A stretch of DNA of 64,000 bases from Acetivibrio saccincola (GCF_002844395.1 NZ_CP025197.1:2356001-2420000), one strand, 5' to 3'. Counted from the stretch's first letter, positions 55,336 to 64,000 are shown. Notes: a model not told the origin generated them from the sequence alone. Program-made: numbers and translations.

Positions 55336-56604
55336 GTGGAAAGGTCTGAAGCATTGAAACATTTTGAAGAGGAATATATCAATCCGTACGTTCGGGAGAT
55401 GAAAAAAAATATAGAAAAATATATAGATGATCACAGAAAAGAATTGACGGAAGCTTTTGTAGAGAATTTCCGTACACTGTGCAGAAAGATAAAAGAAATG
55501 CAAAAAGAAGGCAGAAAGGGAAAGATAGCATATATAACCTATTCCTTTAACATACATAATTTGCAGAAGGAAAGCAGGGATTACGTGGTACAAGCATACG
55601 GAAGCGAATGGTTTTTAGAAGAAGGAGAAGAGTGTAAAATTTCATATAACGTAGGATGGTTATATGACTTTTTGGACGATTTTTACGGGAGATTGTTTGA
55701 AATAAGCAAAAAATATATGAGCAATATAAACGCTTCGGATATGGATCAAGTATGGAAGAAAGGTGTTATACACTGTGACGTAAAGCTTTTGAACTTCACT
55801 AAAAGAGCAATAAAAGAGGCGGTAAAGACTGAAGAATTTAAGGCGTTAGACAAGGAAGAGGTACTGGAAATAAGGCTGGGACAGGAAAAAGGATATAATG
55901 AAATTATTTATAAAATGGATACAAGGGTGAAGGATTCAAAGAAGATAAAGGAATGGCTGGAGTACGGAGAAAAAAATTATTCTTATTCAGTTCTTCAAAA
56001 TCTGGATTTGTCAGGTGGAAATTATAAAGGAATAACCTGCCATAACGCTGATTTTTCCGGCAGCAACCTGTCTGATTCAAATTTTGAGGGTGCAAGTCTT
56101 ATTGAAAGTGTATTTGTTAAATCAATTATTAATGGTGTGAATTTTTATAGAAGTAGTCTTCCTGAAACTGATTTTAGTGATACCGTATTAGAAAACTCCA
56201 ATTTCCAAGAAGCTGGTTTAAGACTTGCAATCTTAGCCAGGGCACAATTTATGAATTGTAATTTGAATAATGCAAAGCTTTATAGTTCAGATTTATCCTA
56301 TTGTACTTTTAAAAACTCTTTCTTAACAAATACTAAATTTTATGAAACAAATCTTGAGAATGCTGATTTGAGTGGAAATAATTTTATGGGAGCGGTTTTT
56401 TTCCGTACCAAACTAATAGGCGCAGATCTATCCAATGCAGATTTAACCGGAACTGAATTTATTAATATAGATTTTACAACCTTTAAATTTGATAATGCTA
56501 AGTTTGCCAATAACAAAGTAAAAGAAATTAAGGTTTATGAAAAGGATTTGTACCGTCTTAATCTATCTGAAGAACAATTAGAAGAAGTTACTGTTGTTAA
56601 GTAG
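55336..56604 (+). CDS. Pentapeptide-repeat protein with a unique N-terminal domain
   Basis: About 422 residues. The first ~215 are helical and unrecognised (EALKHFEEEYINPYVREMKKNIEK region; KKGVIHCDVKLLNFTKRAI). From ~220 on there are roughly 30 A(D/N)LXX-type pentapeptides (NLDLSGGNYKG, NADLSGNNFMG, NADLTGTEF), which fold as a right-handed square helix. GTG 55336 lies 9 nt after AAGGGG, while TTG 55327 abuts it and is unlikely. It is the first gene of a four-gene cassette ending in immunity-like proteins. A carrier, adaptor or protective role is inference. Confidence 0.82.
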   Translation: MERSEALKHFEEEYINPYVREMKKNIEKYIDDHRKELTEAFVENFRTLCRKIKEMQKEGRKGKIAYITYSFNIHNLQKESRDYVVQAYGSEWFLEEGEECKISYNVGWLYDFLDDFYGRLFEISKKYMSNINASDMDQVWKKGVIHCDVKLLNFTKRAIKEAVKTEEFKALDKEEVLEIRLGQEKGYNEIIYKMDTRVKDSKKIKEWLEYGEKNYSYSVLQNLDLSGGNYKGITCHNADFSGSNLSDSNFEGASLIESVFVKSIINGVNFYRSSLPETDFSDTVLENSNFQEAGLRLAILARAQFMNCNLNNAKLYSSDLSYCTFKNSFLTNTKFYETNLENADLSGNNFMGAVFFRTKLIGADLSNADLTGTEFINIDFTTFKFDNAKFANNKVKEIKVYEKDLYRLNLSEEQLEEVTVVK

Positions 56605-56615
56605 GGGGTAATGCT

Positions 56616-57740
56616 GTGGGTGGATCAAAAGCAGTTATCGGAGCTGAGAAAGCTATTTTAAAGGATGATATTATTAAAACCGTTGAACAACGGTATCAAA
56701 GAGTTAAAGCAGAAAAAGCTAGGATGATACAGGAATGGAAAAATAATCTTACAGATTTGACCAGCGATGCAAAAGAGAAAGTTGAGACGTATGAAGGCAT
56801 AATTACTGAACTATAATTTGAAATTAATAGTGGCATTAATGTTGAAGAAAATGAAAAGAAAATAGCAGAACTAGAAGAAAAAATAGATAAATTGGAAGAA
56901 AAAAAATACACGGATGCAGATTTAAAGCAAGCGGAAAGGAAAATTATGAAAGATATTATGGTAAAAGAAGAAGGAAGTTTCTGTCCCTTTTGTGGCGAAA
57001 ATTTCGGCAGCTCGGACGGAGTGAAGCAACATTTATGTGAAAAAGAAAAAGAAGCATTTACCGATAAAGATTTGGAAAAAATGAATACCCCCTCTGAAAG
57101 AAGCGCTAACTATGCTGAGAATTATAAAGCCGAACACGGCACCAACAGGTTTACCGTCAATGTGCCTTTGGAGGAATTTGACAATAATCAATTAGAAATT
57201 GATATAGGAGAAGAAATACACCACCTAATATCCGTTGGTCCTTATGCTTTTACCCTCAGAATAAACAGATTGGGAAACTATTTCGGTATTGATATAAATT
57301 CCACCGACAACTTGATAAGTGCTCCCTCGGTTGATCCCGTTGCATTTAAGAAAAAACACGGCATGGCTTTTTCGGATTTATCGGACAAGAGTAAATATGA
57401 TATAGCGGCAGCAGCAATTGAAAAAAGTAAAATCCAGTATCATAAGGGAAATCATGATTTTGAACCTGAAAAGGGAATTCCCAGTTACGAAAAAAAACTG
57501 GTACAGGATTTAGCTGAAATAGAATATGAGATTTTGGCAAAGAGCAGAAAAGAAGGGTGTTTGGGTCAAACTCCGGAAGGAAGGGAAGAAGCTAAGAATC
57601 TCATAGATAATAAGCTTAAAGAATTACAGGAAAAAATAAAGTCAGATATAACGGATTTTGAGCCGTCGCCGGACGGCAAACAGATAGTTGAGAGATTTTT
57701 GGCAAAAGAAGATTATAAATACCATACGGGGAAGGGTTAA
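56616..57740 (+). pseudogene. AHH-type HNH nuclease (toxin-like) interrupted by one in-frame TAA
   Basis: One continuous frame of ~374 codons from GTG 56616 (GGGGGT upstream) to 57740 carries a single TAA at 56814-56816, 66 residues in. Downstream: a coiled coil (IAELEEKIDKLEEKK), a CxxC-x12-HxC zinc-finger-like motif (CPFC...QHLC), then a nuclease core. IHHLISVGPYAF holds the His-His pair, followed by GIDINSTDNLISAP and YHKGNHDFEP. This order matches the AHH branch of HNH/Endo VII nucleases found in polymorphic toxins. No ATG and only a TTG at 56892 could restart translation. Two immunity-like genes follow. Confidence 0.78.
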
Positions 57741-57744
57741 TGCT

Positions 57745-58302
57745 ATGAAAAAATATTATACAATAGAATCCAATGCGTGGGATAGAAACTCCGAGATAAG
57801 GCTTGGACCTGTTCCTACAGCCATTGACAAAAGAGCATACTTATTTGATGAATGGCAGTATATAAATGATCAAGAAGAATTTATATATTTTGAAAAATTA
57901 GGCAAAGAAATGCCGGACATTTATACATACAATCTACCCCTTGTTTCCGCAAGGCTTAAGGATATTTTAGATGATGCAGGGGTAAACAATGTTTTTTATA
58001 AACCAATTTATTTATATAATGATGCCGATGAAACACACCTGTATTATCTTATGCTTGTAAGACCCTTAAACTGTGTTGTATGGGAAAAAAGCAAACATAC
58101 GGTATCGGAATTTTCCGGACTTAAGAAGATTGTAGGAAGCTTTGTAATAAACGACAGAGAGGTGGGCAATTATAAAATATTTAAAATAAAAGACATATTA
58201 AACAGGTTTTGGGTTGTTAGTGAAGAAATTAAAGAAAAGATAGAAAGAGCCGGTTTGGTGGGAATAAAACTGTTAGGATTGCCGGAGTATTATGGTTTAT
58301 AG
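57745..58302 (+). CDS. Immunity-like protein (Imm11/Imm43-type), copy 1
   Basis: 185 residues from ATG 57745, 4 nt after the nuclease stop with GAAGGG upstream; the longer frame from 57688 lies inside the nuclease. The layout PLVSARLKDILDDAGVNNVFYKPIYL ... YLMLVRPLNCVVWE ... YKIFKIKDILNRFWVVSEEI resembles immunity proteins next to nuclease toxins. It shares this pattern with the next gene. Binding to the AHH nuclease is inferred from position. Confidence 0.75.
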   Translation: MKKYYTIESNAWDRNSEIRLGPVPTAIDKRAYLFDEWQYINDQEEFIYFEKLGKEMPDIYTYNLPLVSARLKDILDDAGVNNVFYKPIYLYNDADETHLYYLMLVRPLNCVVWEKSKHTVSEFSGLKKIVGSFVINDREVGNYKIFKIKDILNRFWVVSEEIKEKIERAGLVGIKLLGLPEYYGL

Positions 58303-58323
58303 GGTTTACAGGAGGCAGTTTAT

Positions 58324-58839
58324 ATGAAGGACTATTATATTTTAAAAAGTGACAAAAGAATATCCGATGCCATACAAATTAAAGGCACAAATAAAGTTAT
58401 AAATATTGATTATGTGAAAACAAATCGTTTACAGTTTATTGATCCAGATCCTGTAGTGTTTTATATCGAAGATAAGGGAATATACCCTGATTTTATTGAA
58501 GAACCGCTGCCTTTAATTTCAAACAGGTTTTGGACAGTATTAAATGAAATGAAAGTAAAAAGCATATTTTTTAAACCTGTTTGTCTGACGGATGTAAACA
58601 AGATGACATCCCATTTTTATTGGCTGATTGTACCCGATAAAATTAACTGTCTGTCTAAAAATTCAGAGTTTTACAAAAACGGCACACTAAAAACCCTTAA
58701 AATCGACAGGGAAAAGGCAGGTTATTATAAAGTATTTAAAGTTAACGGAATATTGGAGGACTATATTATAGTGGATGAAGACGTTGTAAATGCATTAGAA
58801 ATAGATTATAGATGTATTTTTACTAAAGTTTTTAAGTAA
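58324..58839 (+). CDS. Immunity-like protein, copy 2
   Basis: 171 residues; AGGAGG precedes the ATG. It is paralogous to the previous gene: PLISNRFWTVLNEMKVKSIFFKPVCL, FYWLIVPDKINCL and YYKVFKVNGILEDYIIVDEDV align in order. Divergence is high, so it may protect against a different toxin variant. A terminator follows. Confidence 0.75.
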   Translation: MKDYYILKSDKRISDAIQIKGTNKVINIDYVKTNRLQFIDPDPVVFYIEDKGIYPDFIEEPLPLISNRFWTVLNEMKVKSIFFKPVCLTDVNKMTSHFYWLIVPDKINCLSKNSEFYKNGTLKTLKIDREKAGYYKVFKVNGILEDYIIVDEDVVNALEIDYRCIFTKVFK

Positions 58840-58882
58840 TTCCTCCTGTTTAACCTAAATTACAACCAATTCAACTTAAAAA

Positions 58883-58933
58883 AATAGGCTGTGCAGAAAG
58901 TCTAACCCCTCCTGCAACAGCCCTGTTATTTTA
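58883..58933 (+). terminator. Toxin/immunity cassette terminator
   Basis: GGCTGT-GCAG and CTGC-ACAGCC form a stem with one bulge across a ~17-nt loop, followed by CTGTTATTTT. Confidence 0.7.
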
Positions 58934-58935
58934 AT

Positions 58936-59081
58936 TTATTCTGGTATAATTAGCTTGTTTCTTTCCTCTAAAGTTTTAATGTCATTTGCCTTAATCATCT
59001 TATCCTTTGAAAATAGCAGTGCCTTGTGGTTTCTCAAAAGCTCGGAATCTGTCTCGCTGTCACCTATAATTTCAGAAAACG
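58936..59081 (-). pseudogene. C-terminal fragment of a HAD-like hydrolase
   Basis: The minus strand reads LAFSEIIGDSETDSELLRN followed by HKALLFSKDKMIKANDIKTL and ends at TAA 58936-58938. IGDSETDxE is the last HAD motif. It is about 50 residues, bounded upstream by a stop and fused to the Dabb fragment region. Confidence 0.55.
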
Positions 59082-59275
59082 CAAGTCAAATGTCTCAAAA
59101 CTACATCTGCACTATTTTCAGTTTTTGAAAAATCTATTCCTACCTCAATTTTTAAAATTCCCGGAATTTTATCTTTTAATGATTCAAGTTTTTCTTTTAT
59201 TATTTGTGCGTTTTTCTCTTTTGTATTTCCACAAGCATATTCTTTTAGTTTCCACATTACAATATGCTTAACCAT
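59072..59275 (-). pseudogene. Truncated Dabb (stress-responsive A/B barrel) protein
   Basis: 67 residues. MVKHIVMWKLKEY and KIPGILKIEVGIDFS are the Dabb N-terminal half, ending ENSADVVL. Family members continue ~30 residues more; here the sequence turns to RHLTCVF and stops. The missing half coincides with the start of the HAD fragment, so a deletion joined two genes. RBS GGAGGAG is intact. Confidence 0.75.
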
Positions 59276-59508
59276 AACTTATTCTCCTCCCGTTAATTGA
59301 AGTTTCCACCCAATCTTTATTTTTTAATTTTATCCCACATTAAATGTTTTAGCAATAATCTTGATAATGTAATACATTTATGGTATTTTAACTCTTATAA
59401 GTTAGCTATAATAAAGGTCAATAGAAATTTTACCCATTTTAAAAAAGTTTTTGCCATGAAAAATATGTAGTATAATATAAATATAGCTTTAACATAACTA
59501 AAACAAAT

Positions 59509-59907
59509 GTGGTAAAAAGGGTGGTAAAAATAAAAAGTACATCAAGAAAAATATTAATTGCCATAGGAACGGTTTGCGTAGTACTGGGAGTAATTGGTAT
59601 TACCTTGCCTATATTCCCAACAACGCCGTTTTTGTTGGTTGCTGCCGTTTGTTATATGAAAAGCTCAAAAAAATTTTATAATTGGTTAATTAACCACAAA
59701 GTATTAGGAAAGTATGTTAATGATTATATGGAAAAAAAAGGACTTACCCTTAAAACTAAAATAACATCCATTTCTTTTTTTTGGATTGGGACAGGTACTT
59801 CAACTATAATTTTTGTTCCTTATCTTTGGGCTAAAATTTTAATTTTTGCAATATTAATAATTGTAACCATGTATATTATGTTAAAGGTTAAAACCATTAA
59901 ATGTTAA
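59509..59907 (+). CDS. DUF454/YbaN membrane protein
   Basis: About 132 residues with three to four membrane helices. The family signature is GVIGITLPIFPTTPFLLVAAVCYMKSSKKFYNWLINH. The function of DUF454 is unknown. GTG 59509 is the longest start; GTG 59521 also fits, and no clear RBS decides. Confidence 0.85.
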   Translation: MVKRVVKIKSTSRKILIAIGTVCVVLGVIGITLPIFPTTPFLLVAAVCYMKSSKKFYNWLINHKVLGKYVNDYMEKKGLTLKTKITSISFFWIGTGTSTIIFVPYLWAKILIFAILIIVTMYIMLKVKTIKC

Positions 59908-59968
59908 ATCAATGTTCAGGAAAAATTCCATAACCCCGTATTAAAATGATTTAAAAATTAAAATTTGG

Positions 59969-60016
59969 AATAAAATCCACCTCTCTTTAATAGATAACTA
60001 TAGAGGTGATTTTATT
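59969..60016 (+). promoter_or_regulatory. Stem-loop sequestering the next gene's RBS
   Basis: AATAAAATC(C)ACCTCT pairs with AGAGGTGATTTTATT over 15 bp with one bulged C and a 17-nt loop. The right arm contains the AGAGGTG Shine-Dalgarno of the ATG at 60018. It could limit translation, or be an AT-rich terminator of the DUF454 gene. Confidence 0.6.
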
Positions 60017-60017
60017 C

Positions 60018-60536
60018 ATGTTTAAAATTAATAAAAAACAGCTGAAAATCTATACTTCTCTTGCTTTATTTGTATTTTGTATGATTTCAATTATTTATAA
60101 TGCTGTAAATACAGATAAAACAAATAGATTTAATAAGCAATCTGCTTTTGCATTTATAAACTTTGCAATTTCACTTAATGAAGAAAGTAAAAATATTGAA
60201 ATTTTTGATATAGATAAAGGGCAGGTAATTAAATCACTATCTGTAAACAATATAGTTCACAATGAAGCAATTGAGTATTTAAAGAGTATAACAGGTATGT
60301 ATCCTAAAGTAAATGCAATTCCCAATAAAGGATACATCATAAGAATACCCTTAGAACCATCGGTGTTTGTAAAAAACAAGTGGATTGATGGAACTTTAAA
60401 TGAAATTTATGTAATATTTCCCTCTAAGGAGGATAGCCCGTATCTTCTGGTTCTTGATGACAAACAAAGACCTTTATTTTTTAATTTTAATGCTAATACA
60501 GATACTTTACTAAAAAATTTAGATTTAGAACTATAA
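60018..60536 (+). CDS. Membrane-anchored hypothetical protein
   Basis: 172 residues from ATG 60018. One N-terminal membrane helix (IYTSLALFVFCMISIIY) is followed by an extracytoplasmic domain of ~140 residues (AISLNEESKNIEIFDID ... YLLVLDDKQRPLFFNF). No family recognised. GTG 60006 is in frame, but the RBS AGAGGTG favours 60018. Confidence 0.72.
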   Translation: MFKINKKQLKIYTSLALFVFCMISIIYNAVNTDKTNRFNKQSAFAFINFAISLNEESKNIEIFDIDKGQVIKSLSVNNIVHNEAIEYLKSITGMYPKVNAIPNKGYIIRIPLEPSVFVKNKWIDGTLNEIYVIFPSKEDSPYLLVLDDKQRPLFFNFNANTDTLLKNLDLEL

Positions 60537-60538
60537 GA

Positions 60539-60976
60539 TTATTTTAACTCTTCTCTATTAGACCTTATCACTTGAAGAGTTTCCAATAAAATTTCCTCCA
60601 CTTTATTTAAAACACTGTCTGCATATTCTCTTGTACCAAGCCTTATTTCTTTGGCATTTTTTTGAGCATTAGACACAATCTCATTAGACTGCTCATATGC
60701 CCTTTTTGTTATTTCATGTTCATCTACTAAAGATGAAATTTTGTTCTCCGCATCTTTAATTATTTCATTAGCTTCCTTCTGGGCTTCAAGAAGAATTCTC
60801 TGTCTTTCTTCCTTAACCCATTTAGCCTGTTTAATATCATCAGGAAGTTTAAGCCTGATCTCCTTGATAATTTCAAGGATTTCTTCTTTGTCTATCATAC
60901 ATTTGCCTGAAAAAGGTACAGATACACTCTTTTCCACGAGGTCTTCTAATGTTTCCAAAATCGAAAGTATCTCCAT
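60539..60976 (-). CDS. Coiled-coil protein, ATP synthase B/H-like
   Basis: 145 residues, mostly a long helix with EAQKEANEIIKDAENKISSLVDEHE heptads. It resembles subunit-b/H-type or DivIVA-like proteins that are often encoded beside coaD in Clostridia. Role unknown. It starts 20 nt after coaD and shares its operon. Confidence 0.75.
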   Translation of the reverse strand: MEILSILETLEDLVEKSVSVPFSGKCMIDKEEILEIIKEIRLKLPDDIKQAKWVKEERQRILLEAQKEANEIIKDAENKISSLVDEHEITKRAYEQSNEIVSNAQKNAKEIRLGTREYADSVLNKVEEILLETLQVIRSNREELK

Positions 60977-60996
60977 CTGCGTCCCTCCTATTTTTC

Positions 60997-61485
60997 TCAG
61001 TTACTTCTGAGTCTTTTTAGTACTTTATCTATTATACAGTCAGGAACAAGCCCGTCAATATTGCCGTTATGCTTCGCCAACTCCCTGACGGAGCTTGAGC
61101 TTAAAAATGAATAATTTATATTTGTCATCATAAATAAAGTCTCAACATTATGATCAAGCTTTTTATTCAGAAGAGCCATTTGAAGCTCATATTCAAAATC
61201 AGACACAGCCCTTAAACCTTTTACAATAACCGTGGCATTCTTTTTTTTCATAAAGTCTATTAAAAGACCTGTAAAACTTTCAACTTCAACATTGTCAATG
61301 CCTTCTACGGCACACTCTATTAATTCCACCCTCTCTTCAAGCGAAAAAACAGGTTTTTTACTGTTATTAACTAAAACTGCCACTATTAGCTTGTCACATA
61401 ACTCAGACGCCCTTTTAATAATATCTAAATGGCCGTTTGTTATAGGATCAAAACTCCCCGGATATACAAATATTCTCACTTTCAT
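60997..61485 (-). CDS. coaD: Phosphopantetheine adenylyltransferase
   Basis: 162 residues, the normal length. [15 protein letters not shown] is the nucleotidyl-transfer motif and [15 protein letters not shown] the second signature. It makes dephospho-CoA from 4'-phosphopantetheine. rsmD lies 50 bp upstream, the conserved rsmD-coaD pair. Confidence 0.96.
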   Translation of the reverse strand: MKVRIFVYPGSFDPITNGHLDIIKRASELCDKLIVAVLVNNSKKPVFSLEERVELIECAVEGIDNVEVESFTGLLIDFMKKKNATVIVKGLRAVSDFEYELQMALLNKKLDHNVETLFMMTNINYSFLSSSSVRELAKHNGNIDGLVPDCIIDKVLKRLRSN

Positions 61486-61534
61486 TACCTTCCATTCTTT
61501 TTTGTAATAAATAAATTGTCAGCAAAATCAGCTG

Positions 61535-62104
61535 TCATCTATAAAAAGATACAGCGGTATCTCCATACTTTTGATACCGGAATCTTTTTAAATGTCCCGC
61601 TTCCTGGGGCACTTCATCTTTTAAGTCATGTTCTGCTATAATTATCCCGTCCTGTTCTATTATATCACTTTCTACTAAACATTTTAAGGTTTTCTCTACA
61701 AGATTTTTATTATATGGAGGATCTAAAAATATAATATCAAATTTTCTGCTTTCTTTAGAAAGCTTATCCAGGGCAGTAAATACATCCATAGCCATAACAG
61801 ATGACTTCTCACTAAGTTTAGTATGAAGAAGATTGTGTTTTATTGTCAAAATACATTCCCTGCTTTTTTCAACAAACAAGGAAAAAACTGCCCCCCTGCT
61901 TAATGCCTCAATCCCTAAATTACCGGTTCCTGAATATAAATCAAGAACCCTTGCCCCGGCTACAAAACCTGATATTATATTAAAAACCGATTCCTTAACT
62001 CTGTCAGCAGTTGGCCTTGTCTCTTTTCCGCCAATAGTTTTTAATTTATGTCCCTTAGCACTTCCCGAAATTACCCTTAATATGACCCTTTCCTCCATTT
62101 TCAT
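61535..62104 (-). CDS. rsmD: 16S rRNA (guanine966-N2)-methyltransferase
   Basis: About 189 residues. VLDLYSGTGNLGIEALSRGA binds SAM and FLDPPYN is the catalytic motif. It methylates G966 of 16S rRNA. The start could be ATG 62104 or the Met two codons on. Confidence 0.94.
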   Translation of the reverse strand: MKMEERVILRVISGSAKGHKLKTIGGKETRPTADRVKESVFNIISGFVAGARVLDLYSGTGNLGIEALSRGAVFSLFVEKSRECILTIKHNLLHTKLSEKSSVMAMDVFTALDKLSKESRKFDIIFLDPPYNKNLVEKTLKCLVESDIIEQDGIIIAEHDLKDEVPQEAGHLKRFRYQKYGDTAVSFYR

Positions 62105-62158
62105 TTCTATAATGTTATTTTATACTATCATATATCATTGTCAACCATTATAAAACAT

Positions 62159-64000
62159 TTAATTTAAACTTAATATATTTATTTTATCCCCAAATTCATT
62201 TATTATCTTCTTTTTTAATAAAAAATGTTCCTCCATTATAAAGTCCGGGTCTCTATTTATAAGCTCTAAAGCGGCTTCCTGAGCCTTTTTTAAAATATCC
62301 ATATCACTGTATAAATTGGCTATTTTAAGCTGGGGAATACCATGCTGCCTGGTTCCAAAAAACTCACCAGGCCCCCGTATTTCCAAATCTTTTTGGGATA
62401 TTACAAAGCCATCATTGTTTTCTTTTATTGCCTTCATTCTTTCCTTTGCAACTTTACCTTTTCCCTCATTATATAAAATACAATAGGACTGGTGCTCGCT
62501 TCTTCCAACCCTGCCCCTTAATTGATGGAGCTGGGACAAACCAAACCTTTCAGAATTTTCAATAACCATTACCGCCGCATTAGGGACATTTACCCCAACT
62601 TCAATAACAGTTGTGCTGACTAATATATCTATTTCTCCTTTTAAAAAACTCTCCATCACACTATCTTTTTGTTTTGGGCTGATTTTTCCATGGATGAGTC
62701 CTACATTCAAGTCCTTAAAATCTTCTTTTTTAATTTTTTCAGCCAACTTTTCTGCTGATTTTAAATCCATTGAATCAGACTCTTCAATTAAAGGGCAAAC
62801 GATGTAAGCTTGTCTTCCTTCTAAAACCTTTTTTCTTATAAAATTATTTACCCTGTCTCTCATACTGCTATTTACAACATAGGTTTCAACAGGTTTTCTC
62901 CCCGGAGGCAGCTCATCAATAATAGATATATCCAAATCCCCGTACAAAATAAGTGCCAAAGTTCTTGGTATAGGTGTGGCTGTCATTACAATCATATCAG
63001 GGTTGTCCCCTTTATTTGAAAGCGTTGCCCTCTGTCTTACACCGAAACGGTGCTGTTCATCTGTTATAACAAGCCCTAACCTGGAGAATTTCACATTGTC
63101 CTGTATAATAGCATGGGTACCTACAACCACATCCGTCCTTCCCTCTTCAATATCCTTTAATATTTCTTCCCTTTCCCTTGTTCTTTGGCTTCCCACCAGT
63201 AAATCAACCTTTATTCCTTCTTTTAAAAATAAATGCTGTATAGTTTCAAAATGCTGTCTTGCCAAAATTTCCGTAGGCACCATCAATGCTCCCTGATACC
63301 CGTTTATCACTGCTTTATAAAGGGCAATGACGGCAACAATGGTTTTGCCTGAACCCACATCCCCCTGAACAAGCCTGTTCATCACTTTGTCACTTTCCAT
63401 ATCTCTTTCTATTTCATCAAACACTTTTCTTTGTGCATTTGTAAGATTAAAACCTATATTATTTATAAATTTTTCTATCTTTTCTCTGTACCCTTTAAAT
63501 TTAATAGCCTTTTTATCCTTGGCTAATGTGTTTTTTATAGATAAAAGGGCAAGCTGCAGCAAAAAAAGCTCTTCAAATACCAGTCGGTAGCGGGCTTTTA
63601 AAAAATCTTCATTGCTTTTTGGAAAATGGATATTAAAAATAGAATAATCTAAATCTAAAAGATTATATTTTCTTTTTACCCACTCCGGAAGAACTTCTTC
63701 AAGCTTCCCAAAAGCTTGCTCTAAAGCAGCTTTAATTGAAGACCGGATGATGTTCTGGGTCAGCCCTTTTGTAGATGGATAAACAGGCACAATCCCCATT
63801 AACTTATCTTTTTTATTCTCTTCTTCATAAATGGCATTTTGAATTTCAAGACCGGTATTTTTTTTTAAAACCGTCCCGTAGAAAATATATTTTTCGCCTG
63901 GTCTGAAGACATTCTTTATAAAATGCTGGTTGTACCAAACTGCCGTAATTTTCCCTGTATCATCTCCTATACTGACCTCATAAATACTAAGATTTTTTCT
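62159..64000 (-). CDS. recG: ATP-dependent DNA helicase RecG (5' end beyond window)
   Basis: The frame continues through 64000 with no start, so about 613 residues are visible. The rest of the wedge OB domain is at the edge (SIYEVSIGDDTGKITAVWYN). Walker A is GDVGSGKT, motif II ITDEQHRFG, motif III MTATPIPRT, motif VI QLRGRVGRS. RecG reverses stalled forks and processes recombination intermediates. Confidence 0.96.
   Translation of the reverse strand, partial: RKNLSIYEVSIGDDTGKITAVWYNQHFIKNVFRPGEKYIFYGTVLKKNTGLEIQNAIYEEENKKDKLMGIVPVYPSTKGLTQNIIRSSIKAALEQAFGKLEEVLPEWVKRKYNLLDLDYSIFNIHFPKSNEDFLKARYRLVFEELFLLQLALLSIKNTLAKDKKAIKFKGYREKIEKFINNIGFNLTNAQRKVFDEIERDMESDKVMNRLVQGDVGSGKTIVAVIALYKAVINGYQGALMVPTEILARQHFETIQHLFLKEGIKVDLLVGSQRTREREEILKDIEEGRTDVVVGTHAIIQDNVKFSRLGLVITDEQHRFGVRQRATLSNKGDNPDMIVMTATPIPRTLALILYGDLDISIIDELPPGRKPVETYVVNSSMRDRVNNFIRKKVLEGRQAYIVCPLIEESDSMDLKSAEKLAEKIKKEDFKDLNVGLIHGKISPKQKDSVMESFLKGEIDILVSTTVIEVGVNVPNAAVMVIENSERFGLSQLHQLRGRVGRSEHQSYCILYNEGKGKVAKERMKAIKENNDGFVISQKDLEIRGPGEFFGTRQHGIPQLKIANLYSDMDILKKAQEAALELINRDPDFIMEEHFLLKKKIINEFGDKINILSLN

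Overview
The window is AT-rich, densely coded DNA from an endospore-forming, anaerobic, fermentative Clostridia. spoIVA and ylbJ mark the sporulation pathway. A pyruvate:ferredoxin oxidoreductase marks fermentative anaerobic metabolism. A secreted GH18 chitinase ends in a type I dockerin, which points to a cellulosome-forming lineage such as Acetivibrio/Hungateiclostridium; that genus assignment is inference. No rRNA, tRNA, CRISPR array, intact transposase or phage module was found. mutS2 (left edge) and recG (right edge) are cut by the window boundary.

Layout. 1-2.2 kb: mutS2. 2.3-6.8 kb: a solute-binding lipoprotein, then a HAD phosphatase / histidine kinase / LuxR-type regulator operon. 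7-12.7 kb: core genes spoIVA, gpsA, plsY, der, rpmF and yceD. 12.9-15.6 kb: a decaying three-gene block in which a response regulator, a histidine kinase and a secreted propeller-like protein each carry a lesion. 15.8-23.1 kb: envelope and polysaccharide genes, comprising a CE7 esterase and two giant secreted paralogs (CBM-like domain plus a von Willebrand A domain split by a large insertion) flanking a copper-amine-oxidase-type stalk protein. 23.4-30.7 kb: a metabolism and replication run with phosphoglucomutase, dnaE, mtrB (TRAP), a small protein, pfkA and a thioesterase. 31-35 kb: degS/degU, ylbJ and an Sfp-type phosphopantetheinyl transferase. 35.4-38.1 kb: the dockerin chitinase and a membrane protein frameshifted by a 14-bp tandem duplication. 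38.3-45.1 kb: glutamate dehydrogenase, nifJ with candidate redox and operator sites, and a DUF815 ATPase. 45.4-52.1 kb: a FtsX-type ABC transporter, an M24 peptidase, a vestige of a second permease, and a Bce-like two-component system. 52.2-55.2 kb: an acyl-CoA synthetase and an aldo/keto reductase. 55.3-58.9 kb: a toxin/immunity-like cassette (pentapeptide-repeat protein, AHH-type nuclease with one in-frame stop, two paralogous immunity-like proteins). 58.9-64 kb: a remnant junction, a DUF454 membrane protein, a small membrane-anchored protein, a coiled-coil protein, coaD, rsmD and recG.

The two most interesting systems are the nested vWA surface-protein pair (16.9-23.1 kb) and the AHH nuclease cassette (55.3-58.9 kb). 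A recurring theme is genes with one simple lesion each: amber codon, ochre codon, homopolymer frameshift, 14-bp duplication and internal deletions. These mean either a lineage shedding accessory genes or assembly errors, and read-level data would separate the two. Several start codons were reassigned to GTG, TTG or internal ATG from ribosome-binding-site position; reasons are given per gene.
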